DNA of 64,000 nucleotides, from the NCBI GenBank assembly GCA_012719855.1, contig JAAXZN010000010.1, positions 1 to 64,000 of the forward strand, in the 5' to 3' direction. The notes under the pieces are model-generated. The model was not told the origin of the DNA, ran no database searches, and was given only the letters and a program-made list of their open reading frames with translations. A program made the position numbers and the translations under genes. Position 1 is the first letter of the stretch; every line of letters begins with the position of its first letter. Positions 40,976 to 49,248 of the stretch are shown piece after piece. Source of the DNA: Serratia liquefaciens (lineage in GTDB: Bacteria > Pseudomonadota > Gammaproteobacteria > Enterobacterales > Enterobacteriaceae).

Positions 40976-42960
40976 GCGCACGCATCCGTGCATTACCGCT
41001 GACGTTGCTGCTGTTACTGTTGGCGGCGGCGGGCGGTCTGACGATCTACAACCTGCTGCAGCAGCTGCCGTGGTCGCTGTGGGGGCAGGCGCTGAACGCG
41101 CCCGATATCGACGATGTACGTCAAATGCTGTTCCACTACAGCCTGTTGCCGCGGTTGTCTGTGTCCCTGCTGGCCGGTGCCGGCTTGGGGCTGGTCGGCG
41201 TACTGTTCCAGCAGGTGCTGCGCAATCCGTTGGCGGAACCGGCGACGCTCGGCGTGTCCGCTGGGGCGCAGCTCGGGCTGACTATCGCCACTTTGTGGAT
41301 GCTGCCGGGCGGTGAGATAACCCGGCAACTGGCGGCAATGGCTGGCGCCATCCTGGTCGGCGGACTGGTGTTCGGCGTGGCCTGGGGCAAGCGCATGTCC
41401 CCGGTGACGCTGATCCTGGCCGGTTTGGTGCTGGGGCTGTACTGCGGGGCGGTCAACAGCCTGCTGGCGTTGTTCAATTACGATCAACTGCAGGGCCTGT
41501 TCCTGTGGAGTACCGGTGCGCTAAACCAGCAGGACTGGAGCACCGCACAGTTTATCCTGCCGCGTCTGCTGATTGCCGGAGTGCTGGCCGTATTGCTGTT
41601 GCGTCCGCTGACCTTGCTCGGGTTGGATGATGGCGTAGCGCGTAACCTGGGGTTAGGGCTGTCGATGGCGCGCTTTTGTGCGCTGGCGGTGGCGATTATT
41701 TTCAGTGCGATGTTGGTGAATGCGGTGGGCGTGATTGGCTTTATCGGCCTGTTTGCGCCGCTGATGGCAAAAATGCTGGGCGCACGCCGTCTGGCGCATC
41801 GCATGATGCTGGCGCCGCTGCTGGGTGCGCTGCTGCTGTGGTTGACCGACCAGGTGATGATCTCCTTGACGCAGATATGGCGCGAGATCCCGACCGGGGC
41901 GGCAACGGCACTGTTTGGTGCGCCGCTGTTGCTGTGGCTGTTGCCGCGATTGCGCAGTGCCGCTACGCCGCCGCCAATGAACCTGGGTGACAAGGTGCCT
42001 GCCGAACGCGGCCATCTGTGGGGTTGGGCAGCACTGGCCGGGATGGTATTGCTGGCCGGTATCGCCGTGGCGTTGATGTTTGGTCAGAACGCCACAGGCT
42101 GGCACTGGAGCCAGGGCGCCGAGCTGGAGTCATTGATGCCGTGGCGCTGGCCGCGCGTGCTGTCAGCGCTGGCGGCGGGCATGATGCTGGCGGTAGCGGG
42201 GACCCTGATCCAAAAGCTGACCGGTAATCCGATGGCCAGCCCGGAAGTGCTGGGTATCAGCTCCGGTGCGGCCTTTGGCGTGGTGATCATGCTGTTTATC
42301 GTGCCGGGGGATGCCTTCGTCTGGCTGCTGCCGGCCGGGAGCCTGGGGGCCGCGGCGACGCTATTGGTGATTATGATTGCTGCCGGGCGTGGCGGTTTCT
42401 CCACCGAACGCATGCTGCTGGCCGGCATTGCACTCAGCACGGCCTTTACCACCACCATTTTCCTGCTGCTGGCGAGCGGCGATCCGCGTATGGGCGGGTT
42501 GCTGACCTGGATTTCAGGTTCCACCTACTCGGTGACGCCGGAACAGGCGGTACGTACGGCGGCCATTGCCGCGCTGCTGATCGTGTTGGCGCCATTGTGT
42601 CGTCGCTGGCTCAGTATTCTGCCCCTGGGCAGTGCTACGGCCCGTTCGGTGGGGATTGCGCTAACGCCGGTGCGAGTGGTCATTCTGCTGCTGGCCGCTA
42701 CGCTGACGGCGATGGCGACGTTGACCGTGGGGCCGTTGAGCTTTATCGGCCTGATGGCGCCGCATATGGCACGTATGCTGGGCTTCCGCCGCGCGTTACC
42801 GCAGATGGTGATAGCTGCCCTGCTGGGGGGCTTGCTGATGGTGTTTGCCGACTGGTGTGGCCGAATGGTGATGTTCCCGTACCAGATCCCTGCCGGGCTG
42901 CTGGCTACCTTTATCGGGGCGCCGTATTTCGTTTATTTGCTGCGGAAGCAAACCTCGTAG
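40972..42960 (+). CDS. fhuB: Ferric hydroxamate ABC transporter permease (duplicated)
   Basis: Inner-membrane permease made of two fused FecCD-type halves, about 20 helices. 662 residues from MSARIRALPLTLLLLLLAAA (E. coli 660); the frame extends upstream to 40846 inside fhuD and is not used. Each half has the EAA-like loop: PLAEPATLGVSAGAQLG in the first and PMASPEVLGISSGAAFG in the second. ATGA overlap with fhuD. Last gene of the operon, followed by a terminator. Confidence 0.96.
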   Translation: MSARIRALPLTLLLLLLAAAGGLTIYNLLQQLPWSLWGQALNAPDIDDVRQMLFHYSLLPRLSVSLLAGAGLGLVGVLFQQVLRNPLAEPATLGVSAGAQLGLTIATLWMLPGGEITRQLAAMAGAILVGGLVFGVAWGKRMSPVTLILAGLVLGLYCGAVNSLLALFNYDQLQGLFLWSTGALNQQDWSTAQFILPRLLIAGVLAVLLLRPLTLLGLDDGVARNLGLGLSMARFCALAVAIIFSAMLVNAVGVIGFIGLFAPLMAKMLGARRLAHRMMLAPLLGALLLWLTDQVMISLTQIWREIPTGAATALFGAPLLLWLLPRLRSAATPPPMNLGDKVPAERGHLWGWAALAGMVLLAGIAVALMFGQNATGWHWSQGAELESLMPWRWPRVLSALAAGMMLAVAGTLIQKLTGNPMASPEVLGISSGAAFGVVIMLFIVPGDAFVWLLPAGSLGAAATLLVIMIAAGRGGFSTERMLLAGIALSTAFTTTIFLLLASGDPRMGGLLTWISGSTYSVTPEQAVRTAAIAALLIVLAPLCRRWLSILPLGSATARSVGIALTPVRVVILLLAATLTAMATLTVGPLSFIGLMAPHMARMLGFRRALPQMVIAALLGGLLMVFADWCGRMVMFPYQIPAGLLATFIGAPYFVYLLRKQTS

Positions 42961-42989
42961 CCGACGTCGTTCCTGCCGTTTCCATCATC

Positions 42990-43020
42990 AAAGGCTCAGC
43001 ATCGCTGGGCCTTTATTTTT
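42990..43020 (+). terminator. fhuB terminator
   Basis: AAAGGCTCAGC-ATC-GCTGGGCCTTT hairpin (one G-T pair) followed by ATTTTTT; it abuts the first 119-bp repeat. Confidence 0.8.
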
Positions 43021-43139
43021 TCGTATTTTCATACCATTGCAAAGCTTTGCGTACGGTTGCGCAGAACGGATATTCAGTGCGAAAAAGGGGCCTGAGATCT
43101 GGGGGGCGATGAATATACTGCGCGCGGGTGCTCTGGATC
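43021..43139. repeat. 119-bp direct repeat, left copy
   Basis: Aligns without gaps to 43961-44079, offset exactly 940 bp, with about 7 mismatches. It begins ATTTTCATACCATTGC and ends GGTGCTCTGGATC. The right copy forms the upstream part of the hok/sok locus; this left copy precedes higB and may be an orphan hok leader. Together they bracket the HigBA-type module. Confidence 0.92.
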
Positions 43140-43175
43140 CTATCTGGAGAGCTCCTGAACTCAAGTTACCTTGGT

Positions 43176-43207
43176 GTACATAGTACATTTTGTGGTGTAC
43201 TTTGTAC
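43176..43207 (+). promoter_or_regulatory. Twin palindromic operators of the higBA module
   Basis: GTACATAGTAC (43176-43186) and GTACTTTGTAC (43197-43207), each within a TGGTGTAC repeat, have centres 21 bp apart, two helical turns on the same DNA face. They lie directly before higB, as expected for an autoregulating antitoxin. Confidence 0.65.
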
Positions 43208-43228
43208 CTTAACATGGAGAGGGTGCCA

Positions 43229-43561
43229 GTGAGTCATGCGCTAGTATTTATTGAGACCCCAATGTTTACGCGCCAGATAATGCAAATAGCCACGGATGAC
43301 GAGCTAAAAGAACTTCAGAAAGAACTTATCGAATCACCAGATAAAGGCGATTTGATACAGAAAACCGGCGGGTTGCGAAAAGTCAGGATGGCAGCAGGTC
43401 CCCAGGGAAAAAGGGGGAGTGCCAGAGTGATTTACTTTCTGGCGACCAAAGAGGTTATCTATCTGGTGATGGCCTACCCAAAAAACATTAAAGACAGTCT
43501 GACGGATATGGAAAAATCAGAGCTGAAGAAATTAACGAAATTGTTGAAAGGTGAGGTGTGA
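43229..43561 (+). CDS. HigB-type (RelE superfamily) toxin of a type II toxin-antitoxin system
   Basis: 110 residues. I chose GTG 43229 (MSHALVFIETPMFTRQIMQ) because GAGAGGG lies 5 bases before it; ATG 43214 overlaps that ribosome-binding site. The segment DKGDLIQKTGGLRKVRMA...GKRGSARVIYF is the hallmark of HigB2-like mRNA interferases that cleave mRNA on the ribosome. Toxin-first order and an XRE antitoxin next door fit the HigBA arrangement. Activity is inferred from family. Confidence 0.85.
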   Translation: MSHALVFIETPMFTRQIMQIATDDELKELQKELIESPDKGDLIQKTGGLRKVRMAAGPQGKRGSARVIYFLATKEVIYLVMAYPKNIKDSLTDMEKSELKKLTKLLKGEV

Positions 43562-43562
43562 C

Positions 43563-43847
43563 ATGAGCTTTTTTGACGATATGAAAACGTCTCTTGAAGA
43601 AGCTGTCGCCATTAAGAACGGGGTTAAGGCTCCAGCTAATGTTACGCGTTATGATATCGCAGATGTGAAGGCAATCAGGGCGCAGCTTAATGTTTCTCAG
43701 AGCGAAATGGCCAAGGTATTGGGTACCAGCATTGATACCATTAAAAGCTGGGAAACCAAAAGACGTAACCCAACCGGGCTGGCTGCAAAAGTGTTGGCGG
43801 CGATCCAGGCTAACCCCGCTTTCTTCCGTGAGCTTGCCTCACACTAG
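43563..43847 (+). CDS. XRE-family antitoxin (HigA-like)
   Basis: 94 residues with the start MSFFDDMKTSLEEAVAIKNG, one base after the toxin stop, preceded by GAGGTG. The C-terminal helix-turn-helix is clear: IRAQLNVSQSEMAKVLGTSIDTIKSWE. The N-terminal part likely wraps the toxin. It probably represses the pair through the twin palindromes at 43176-43207. Confidence 0.88.
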   Translation: MSFFDDMKTSLEEAVAIKNGVKAPANVTRYDIADVKAIRAQLNVSQSEMAKVLGTSIDTIKSWETKRRNPTGLAAKVLAAIQANPAFFRELASH

Positions 43848-43925
43848 GCTTATCCTTCGATGAAAGTATCCGGGACGATTAGACCCTTACAGTCAAATAA
43901 AACCAGAAAGTCACTGAGTACACTT

Positions 43926-43957
43926 AAGCGCTAGCAGCCAACTGTTGGCGCTTTTTG
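43926..43957 (+). terminator. Terminator of the higBA module
   Basis: AAGCGC / GCGCTT outer stem with an inner CCAAC/GTTGG stem, followed by TTTTTG. It directly abuts the right 119-bp repeat, mirroring the fhuB terminator that abuts the left repeat. Confidence 0.65.
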
Positions 43958-43960
43958 TTT

Positions 43961-44079
43961 TTGTATTTTCATACCATTGCAAAGCTTTGCGTATGGCTGC
44001 GCAGAACGAATATTCAGTGTGGAAAAGGGGCCTGAGATCTGGGGGGCGATGAATATACTGCGCGCGGGTGCTCTGGATC
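43961..44079. repeat. 119-bp direct repeat, right copy (hok leader region)
   Basis: Second copy of the repeat at 43021. It contains GAATATACTG, a good -10 (TATACT) about 75 bp before the sok region, so it probably carries the hok mRNA promoter and the start of its leader. Confidence 0.92.
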
Positions 44080-44111
44080 TTTCTTCCCGAGCATTCGTAA
44101 GGGATAGAAAG

Positions 44112-44164
44112 AGAAAAGCCCCGTGTCGATATACATCAACCCGAGGCCAACTCTAACGCCAGAG
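44112..44164 (-). ncRNA. Sok-like antisense RNA
   Basis: On the minus strand, TTGCCT (44199-44194), a 17-bp spacer and TAACCT (44176-44171) form a strong promoter starting near 44164. The transcript runs about 50 bases to a hairpin ending in TTTTCTCTTTC. The region aligns with the conserved hok/sok leader of plasmid R1: AGCCCCGT, then an inverted repeat, then CTTACC...GCAAGGAGAAG. It would pair with the hok mRNA leader and block mok translation. Confidence 0.75.
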
Positions 44165-44215
44165 AACGTTAGGTTAGCTTCTTACCCGCCGAGAGGCAAG
44201 GAGAAGGAGGCATGA
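44123..44215 (+). CDS. Mok-like leader frame overlapping hok
   Basis: A 30-codon frame from GTG 44123 (MSIYINPRPTLTPENV...) stops at TGA inside the hok start ATGATG. In hok/sok systems hok translation is coupled to an overlapping mok frame whose start region is covered by Sok. Position fits; the start codon and ribosome-binding site are weak, so this is tentative. Confidence 0.4.
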   Translation: MSIYINPRPTLTPENVRLASYPPRGKEKEA

Positions 44216-44367
44216 TGCCGAACAAAGGAAGTGTCGTAAAACTGGTCGTTATTTGTGCCACTGTAATATCACTGGCATGGATAACACGCAGCAAACTTTG
44301 TGAGCTGCGGATCCGATCGGGCAACACGGAAGTTGCGGCCATTCTGGCTTACGAATCCAAAAGGTAA
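44212..44367 (+). CDS. hok: Hok/Gef family type I toxin
   Basis: 51 residues (or 50 from the second ATG). The N-terminal membrane helix (KLVVICATVISLAWI) is followed by the hallmark KLCELRIRSGNTEVAAILAYESKR, matching the R1 Hok tail with its conserved Cys, Glu-Val-Ala-Ala and Ala-Tyr-Glu-Ser. GGAGAAGGAGG precedes the ATG. Hok peptides depolarise the inner membrane when Sok RNA decays. Its short length makes it easy to miss. Confidence 0.93.
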   Translation: MMPNKGSVVKLVVICATVISLAWITRSKLCELRIRSGNTEVAAILAYESKR

Positions 44368-44373
44368 GGCAAC

Positions 44374-44405
44374 CCAACGGCGGGGGCATTGCTCCCGCCT
44401 GTTGG
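44374..44405 (+). terminator. 3' hairpin of the hok transcript
   Basis: CCAAC-GGCGGG / CCCGCC-GTTGG long stem 7 bp past the hok stop, followed by TTGTTTG. It corresponds to the stable GGCGGG/CCCGCC hairpin after hok in plasmid R1. Confidence 0.6.
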
Positions 44406-44447
44406 TTGTTTGAGCGTGGATCCACGAGCACCCATCCGCTAAAAACA

Positions 44448-44475
44448 AAAACGGCAAGCCAAGGCTTGCCGTTTT
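44448..44475. terminator. Terminator of metK, likely bidirectional
   Basis: AAAACGGCAAGCC-AA-GGCTTGCCGTTTT, a perfect 13-bp dyad with A- and T-runs on the two sides, 19 bp past the metK stop and also facing hok. Confidence 0.85.
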
Positions 44476-44493
44476 CACATTCGATACACAGGC

Positions 44494-45648
44494 TTATTTC
44501 AGGCCGGCAGCATCGCGCAGCAGTTCTGCTTTGTCGGTCGCTTCCCAAGGGAAGTGCTCACGGCCGAAGTGACCGTAAGCTGCGGTTTCGCGGTAGATCG
44601 GCTGCAGCAGATCCATCATCTGGATCAGGCCGTATGGGCGCAGATCGAAGAACTCGCGTACCAGCAGGGTCAGTTGTTCGGTAGGGACTTTCTCGGTACC
44701 GAAGGTTTCCACCATGATGGAGGTTGGTTCCGCCACGCCGATAGCGTAGGAAACCTGGATCTCACAGCGGTCAGCCAGGCCGGCGGCAACGATGTTTTTC
44801 GCCACGTAGCGCGCTGCGTAAGCCGCTGAACGGTCAACCTTGGACGGATCCTTACCGGAGAACGCACCGCCACCGTGACGAGCCATACCGCCGTAAGTAT
44901 CAACGATGATTTTACGTCCGGTCAGGCCACAGTCGCCCATTGGACCACCGATAACGAAACGGCCGGTCGGGTTGATGTGGTATTTGGTGCTGGCGCTCAG
45001 CCATTCTGCAGGCAGAACCGGCTTGATGATCTCTTCCATCACCGCTTCTTGCAGGTCTTTCAGAGAGATATCTTCGGAATGCTGGGTGGACAGAACCACC
45101 GCATCGATACCGACGATTTTGCCGTCGTCATATTGGAAGGTGACCTGGCTTTTCGCATCCGGACGCAGCCACGGCAGAGTGCCGTTTTTACGGACTTCGG
45201 ACTGGCGCTGCACCAGACGGTGCGCGTAGGTCACCGGTGCCGGCATCAGCACTTCGGTTTCGTTGGTGGCATAGCCAAACATCAGGCCCTGGTCGCCGGC
45301 ACCTTGTTCCAGAGGATCGGTACGGTCAACACCCTGGTTGATATCCGGGGATTGCTTGCCGATGGCGCTCAGTACGGCACAAGAGTTGGCGTCGAAGCCC
45401 ATATCCGAATGAACATAGCCGATTTCGCGCACGGTTTTACGGGTGATCTCTTCGATATCTACCCAGGCGCTGGTGGTGATTTCGCCGCCAACCAGAACCA
45501 TGCCGGTTTTCACGTAGGTTTCGCAAGCTACGCGTGCTTTAGGATCCTGTTCCAGGATGGCGTCGAGGACGGCATCGGAGATCTGGTCAGCGATTTTATC
45601 AGGATGTCCTTCGGAGACGGATTCGGACGTGAATAGGTGTTTAGCCAT
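44494..45648 (-). CDS. metK: S-adenosylmethionine synthetase
   Basis: Makes AdoMet from methionine and ATP; essential. 384 residues as in E. coli, starting [20 protein letters not shown]. Signatures [12 protein letters not shown] and [19 protein letters not shown] are intact. Met boxes upstream indicate MetJ repression. AdoMet is the substrate of SpeD, elsewhere in this window. Divergent from yqgB-speA. Confidence 0.98.
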   Translation of the reverse strand: MAKHLFTSESVSEGHPDKIADQISDAVLDAILEQDPKARVACETYVKTGMVLVGGEITTSAWVDIEEITRKTVREIGYVHSDMGFDANSCAVLSAIGKQSPDINQGVDRTDPLEQGAGDQGLMFGYATNETEVLMPAPVTYAHRLVQRQSEVRKNGTLPWLRPDAKSQVTFQYDDGKIVGIDAVVLSTQHSEDISLKDLQEAVMEEIIKPVLPAEWLSASTKYHINPTGRFVIGGPMGDCGLTGRKIIVDTYGGMARHGGGAFSGKDPSKVDRSAAYAARYVAKNIVAAGLADRCEIQVSYAIGVAEPTSIMVETFGTEKVPTEQLTLLVREFFDLRPYGLIQMMDLLQPIYRETAAYGHFGREHFPWEATDKAELLRDAAGLK

Positions 45649-45801
45649 GGTGTTCTTTACCTTGCATAAGACGGGTTAGAAATTACTGCACAGCGCTGGA
45701 GATCCGGCATCAAAGCGAAGGGGCTTCCGCTGATGGCGCGAGATGCTTCCTGCAACGCCCCTCAGGCAAAGCCGTTAAGCAGTTTATCAGTTAACCAGTA
45801 T

Positions 45802-45825
45802 AGATGGATTAACATCTGGACGTCT
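45802..45825 (-). promoter_or_regulatory. Tandem Met boxes (MetJ operator) of metK
   Basis: Three adjacent 8-mers AGATGGAT, TAACATCT and GGACGTCT match AGACGTCT at 5, 5 and 7 of 8 positions, about 155 bp before the metK start. MetJ binds such tandem boxes when AdoMet is plentiful. Confidence 0.65.
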
Positions 45826-45939
45826 ATTTTAGGTCAGGGCTTAGCCGGATTGCCAGTATTTTTTTGCCCTTTCGCTCTTTTGCGCAAAGCTAGCGGCGCC
45901 ATTTTCATCGCTTGAAACAGTTTCCGACAAATTTTCATT

Positions 45940-45968
45940 TTGCATTTTCCCCGTGTTATCGGTATAAA
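45940..45968 (+). promoter_or_regulatory. speA promoter
   Basis: TTGCAT (45940-45945), 17 bp, TATAAA (45963-45968). The discriminator is GC-rich (CTGCGCGCGCGG), a feature of promoters inhibited by ppGpp/DksA. Initiation near 45975 is predicted. Confidence 0.6.
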
Positions 45969-46407
45969 CTGCGCGCGCGGCTCATTTGGTGCACAGTGCG
46001 GGGTACGAAGTTGTAAACTTCTGTGACGCCTCCACGGGTGGTCTGATTGTCAGCCGCAGACGCCAACCTTTGGCGTCGCCGCTTCATAGAACGGTCACGT
46101 TCTTACACTATTAATAGAGGCTCAGTCGTTCATTGAGGACGACGTGCGTGGAGGTGGTTGGATTAATGATCCGTTGTCTACCGGTTGTTGGTTCTCAACA
46201 GCAGTGCCGTTCTGGCGCACATTCTTCTGCTATTTCCCGTCTTGTCTCTACACCACCTTCCAGGTGTGATAAACACTTGGGCGCTACTCAGGATTCTCGG
46301 GCCGGTTAACGGTCGTCTGAAGAACTGAACAAGGGTAGCCTGCAGCCTTCCTGTGGGATGTTTCTTGACCCGATTCACGAGGTTTGAACAGGGTGTCTTA
46401 CAATTAT
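45969..46407 (+). other. Long leader before yqgB-speA
   Basis: About 430 bases without a recognisable gene. It contains several small inverted repeats (for example GACGCCAACCTTTGGCGTC near 46058-46076 and CACC...GGTG near 46250-46270). A 47-codon frame at 46166-46309 (MIRCLPVVGSQQQ...) has GGAGG 11 bases before its ATG, but Ser/Cys-rich composition makes it doubtful. The length suggests post-transcriptional control of speA. Confidence 0.45.
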
Positions 46408-46551
46408 ATGAGTAATAAACCGATCGCTGACCGCGAACGGCAGTTTTATTCGCTGCCGCAAGGGCGGTTTGTTGGGTTGTTCTCGCGGGTTGTAGCTGCG
46501 ATAGTGGCTGACTGTATCGTCAGTACGCGATGTGAGGCGAGTAATGTCTGA
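46408..46551 (+). CDS. yqgB: YqgB family small protein
   Basis: 47 residues: [20 protein letters not shown], then a hydrophobic stretch [18 protein letters not shown] and a polar tail. It aligns with E. coli YqgB (KKKPVAQLERQ...GLLSQFQAAIVVNC). In enterobacteria YqgB lies just before speA. Its stop overlaps the speA start by 8 bases, implying translational coupling. E. coli YqgB is linked to acid adaptation; molecular function unknown. Its short length makes it easy to overlook. Confidence 0.85.
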   Translation: MSNKPIADRERQFYSLPQGRFVGLFSRVVAAIVADCIVSTRCEASNV

Positions 46552-48520
46552 TGATCTTTTGATTCACCGTCCGTCAGCAACGGGCGAATCTAAATCTTTG
46601 CGCTCCATGCAGGAGGTTGCCATGAATGATCGTGATGCCAGCAAGATGCTGCGCACTTATAACGTCGCCTACTGGGGCAACAATTATTATGACGTCAATG
46701 AACTGGGCCACATCAGCGTGTGCCCGGATCCGGACGTCCCGCAGGCACGTGTCGATCTGGCCGAGCTGGTGAAGCAGCGTCAAAACGACGGTTTGCGCCT
46801 ACCGGCTCTGTTCTGCTTCCCGCAGATTCTGCAGCACCGTCTGCGTTCGATCAATGCCGCGTTCAAACGTGCGCGTGAGTCGTTTGGCTATGAAGGTGGC
46901 TATTTCCTGGTTTACCCGATCAAGGTAAACCAACACCGCCGCGTGATTGAGTCTCTGGTCAATTCCGGCGAACCGCTGGGGCTGGAAGCCGGCTCCAAGG
47001 CCGAACTGATGGCGGTGCTGGCACATGCCGGCATGACCCGTTCGGTGATCGTCTGTAACGGCTATAAAGACCGTGAATATATCCGTCTGGCGCTGATCGG
47101 TGAAAAGCTGGGGCACAAGGTGTACCTGGTGATCGAGAAGATGTCCGAGATCAACATGGTGCTGGAAGAGGCCGAACGCCTGAACGTGGTGCCGCGCCTG
47201 GGCGTGCGTGCGCGTCTGGCGTCGCAAGGCTCCGGTAAATGGCAGTCGAGCGGCGGCGAAAAGTCCAAGTTCGGTCTGGCAGCCATTCAGGTGCTGAAGC
47301 TGGTGGAAACCCTGCGTGAAGCTGGCCGTCTCGACAGCCTGCAACTGCTGCACTTCCACCTGGGTTCGCAACTGGCCAATATTCGCGATATCGCCACCGG
47401 CGTACGTGAGTCGGCGCGCTTCTACGTAGAACTGCATAAGCTGGGCGTGAACATCCAGTGCTTCGACGTGGGCGGCGGTCTGGGCGTAGATTATGAAGGT
47501 ACCCGTTCGCAGTCCGACTGTTCGGTGAACTACGGCCTGAACGAATACGCCAACAACGTGATCTGGGGCATCGGCGACGCCTGTAATGAACACGGTTTGC
47601 CGCACCCGACGGTGATCACCGAATCCGGTCGTGCAGTGACCGCGCATCATACGGTGCTGGTATCCAACGTGATCGGTGTTGAACGCAACGAATTCAGCGA
47701 TCCATTACCGCCTGCAGAAGACGCGCCACGCGCGCTGGAAAGCATGTGGGAAACCTGGCAGGAAATGAACGAGCCGGAAAATCGCCGCTCGCTGCGTGAA
47801 TGGCTGCACGACAGCCAAATGGATCTGCACGATGTTCATACTCAATATGCACACGGCATGTTGGATCTGACCAAACGTGCCTGGGCTGAGCAGCTGTATC
47901 TGAACATCTGCAACAAGATCCAGCAGCAGTTGGATCCGAGCAATCGTGCACACCGTCCCATCATCGACGAACTGCAAGAGCGTATGGCGGACAAGTTCTA
48001 CGTCAACTTCTCGCTGTTCCAGTCCATGCCGGACGCCTGGGGTATCGATCAGCTGTTCCCAGTGTTGCCGTTGGAAGGCCTGGATAAGCCGCCGGAAGGC
48101 CGCGCGGTGCTGCTGGACATCACCTGTGACTCGGATGGCACCATCGATCACTACATCGATGGCGACGGCGTGGCGACCACCATGCCAATGCCACCGTACG
48201 ATCCGGAAAACCCGCCGGCACTGGGCTTCTTTATGGTTGGCGCCTATCAGGAGATCCTCGGCAACATGCACAACCTGTTCGGCGATACCGCCTCGGTTGA
48301 CGTGTTTGTCTTCCCTGACGGTACGGTAGAAACCGAGTTGTCCGATGAAGGCGATACCGTTGCCGACATGCTGGAGTACGTGCAGCTCGACCCTACCGCA
48401 CTGTTGGCCAAGTTCCGCGATCAGGTGAAAGAAACCGATCTGGACAGCGAGCTGCAGGCGCAGTTCCTGGAAGAGTTCGAAGCCGGTTTGTACGGTTATA
48501 CTTATTTAGAAGATGAATAA
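46544..48520 (+). CDS. speA: Biosynthetic arginine decarboxylase
   Basis: PLP enzyme converting arginine to agmatine, first step of the arginine route to putrescine. 658 residues from [20 protein letters not shown], the E. coli length. The PLP Lys lies in [17 protein letters not shown]; the fold is the alanine-racemase type with [18 protein letters not shown] and a C-terminal [17 protein letters not shown] region containing the catalytic Cys. Agmatine passes to SpeB, encoded about 0.9 kb downstream. Confidence 0.97.
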   Translation: MSDDLLIHRPSATGESKSLRSMQEVAMNDRDASKMLRTYNVAYWGNNYYDVNELGHISVCPDPDVPQARVDLAELVKQRQNDGLRLPALFCFPQILQHRLRSINAAFKRARESFGYEGGYFLVYPIKVNQHRRVIESLVNSGEPLGLEAGSKAELMAVLAHAGMTRSVIVCNGYKDREYIRLALIGEKLGHKVYLVIEKMSEINMVLEEAERLNVVPRLGVRARLASQGSGKWQSSGGEKSKFGLAAIQVLKLVETLREAGRLDSLQLLHFHLGSQLANIRDIATGVRESARFYVELHKLGVNIQCFDVGGGLGVDYEGTRSQSDCSVNYGLNEYANNVIWGIGDACNEHGLPHPTVITESGRAVTAHHTVLVSNVIGVERNEFSDPLPPAEDAPRALESMWETWQEMNEPENRRSLREWLHDSQMDLHDVHTQYAHGMLDLTKRAWAEQLYLNICNKIQQQLDPSNRAHRPIIDELQERMADKFYVNFSLFQSMPDAWGIDQLFPVLPLEGLDKPPEGRAVLLDITCDSDGTIDHYIDGDGVATTMPMPPYDPENPPALGFFMVGAYQEILGNMHNLFGDTASVDVFVFPDGTVETELSDEGDTVADMLEYVQLDPTALLAKFRDQVKETDLDSELQAQFLEEFEAGLYGYTYLEDE

Positions 48521-48534
48521 GTAGAGCGCTTCTG

Positions 48535-48567
48535 AAAGGCCGGGCATCTGATGGATGTCCGGCCTTT
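48535..48567 (+). terminator. speA terminator
   Basis: AAAGGCCGGGCATC-TGATG-GATGTCCGGCCTTT with a T-run; near-perfect 14-bp stem. Confidence 0.88.
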
Positions 48568-48590
48568 TTTATATCTTGATGCCTGATATT

Positions 48591-48794
48591 CTATTTTATT
48601 TTCTCATCTTTCAATTTTAGAACATGCTTTTTCCACCAGCGGCTGGTAAAGAATAAATACCCCGATGCGATAAGGAAAGAGTAACCTAGTGGTTTAAGCA
48701 TTATGCTGGCGCTAATGGCTTCCCCTTTAACCAGAAAGACAAGCACATAGCAAAGAAAGAAAAGCGAAAATATTTTGAGAAATTTTATAATCAC
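48591..48794 (-). CDS. Small membrane protein, unidentified
   Basis: 67 residues, GTG start with a GTAGG-type ribosome-binding site. Two hydrophobic segments (FLKIFSLFFLCYVLVFLV and PLGYSFLIASGYLFF) and a basic C-terminus (WWKKHVLKLKDEKIK) predict a two-helix inner-membrane protein with tail inside. The region is AT-rich compared with its neighbours, suggesting acquired DNA. Located 49 bp after a similar small gene. I do not recognise a family. Confidence 0.55.
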   Translation of the reverse strand: MIIKFLKIFSLFFLCYVLVFLVKGEAISASIMLKPLGYSFLIASGYLFFTSRWWKKHVLKLKDEKIK

Positions 48795-48843
48795 TACCTA
48801 CCCCCACAGATGCTGATAAGCGCGTTTATTACTAACACAGCGC

Positions 48844-49062
48844 TTAGTCACCCACAAGGCGCTGATAAAAAAAGTCTACGGCGATCATGGATACGGGAAC
48901 ATAGATAAGCACTACTTCTATGGATATTTCATTCAGTGAGTCAAATTTAGAGCAAAGATAACCCAACGGAATGCCTGATAAGAAAGTCAGGGTTTCTAGC
49001 GTGATATAAAGTTTTTTGTTTTTAATTATTCGCCGTTGGCGCATGGGCATAATATTAAACAT
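48844..49062 (-). CDS. Small membrane protein, unidentified
   Basis: 72 residues starting MFNIMPMRQRRIIKNKKLYI; a second ATG at 49050 is possible. Basic N-terminus then two hydrophobic segments (YITLETLTFLSGIPLGYLC and SIEVVLIYVPVSMIAVDFF). GGGAG precedes by about 10 bases. AT-rich like its partner downstream. The pair, wedged between speA and speB on the opposite strand, is absent from the E. coli arrangement I know. Function unknown; immunity-like or envelope proteins are only guesses. Confidence 0.55.
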   Translation of the reverse strand: MFNIMPMRQRRIIKNKKLYITLETLTFLSGIPLGYLCSKFDSLNEISIEVVLIYVPVSMIAVDFFYQRLVGD

Positions 49063-49248
49063 GGTTTTACTGCTCCCGTGTTATCTAAAAGTGCAAGAAT
49101 TAATTGTTAACAGGGCTATTAACCTATTTTTAATAAAGTGGTTTTTATAATTAACCTATATATTTTTCTTGCCGGCTAAAGGGATCAAAATCACAAAGTT
49201 CAAACCTCGGCGCACGGCAACGGTCACACGACGGTAGGATTCAGGGTA

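Noticed and set aside
43021-44079. Insertion sequence interpretation of the 119-bp repeats.
   Set aside because: No transposase gene, no terminal inverted repeats, and the repeat is part of the hok leader; 119 bp is too long for an ordinary target duplication.
46166-46309. 47-codon frame in the speA leader with GGAGG 11 bases upstream.
   Set aside because: Ser/Cys/Arg-rich, no hydrophobic or structured part, spacing too long. Kept only as a remark in the leader entry.
46178-46378. Minus-strand 66-codon frame between metK and speA.
   Set aside because: No ribosome-binding site and no protein-like pattern; lies across the speA leader.
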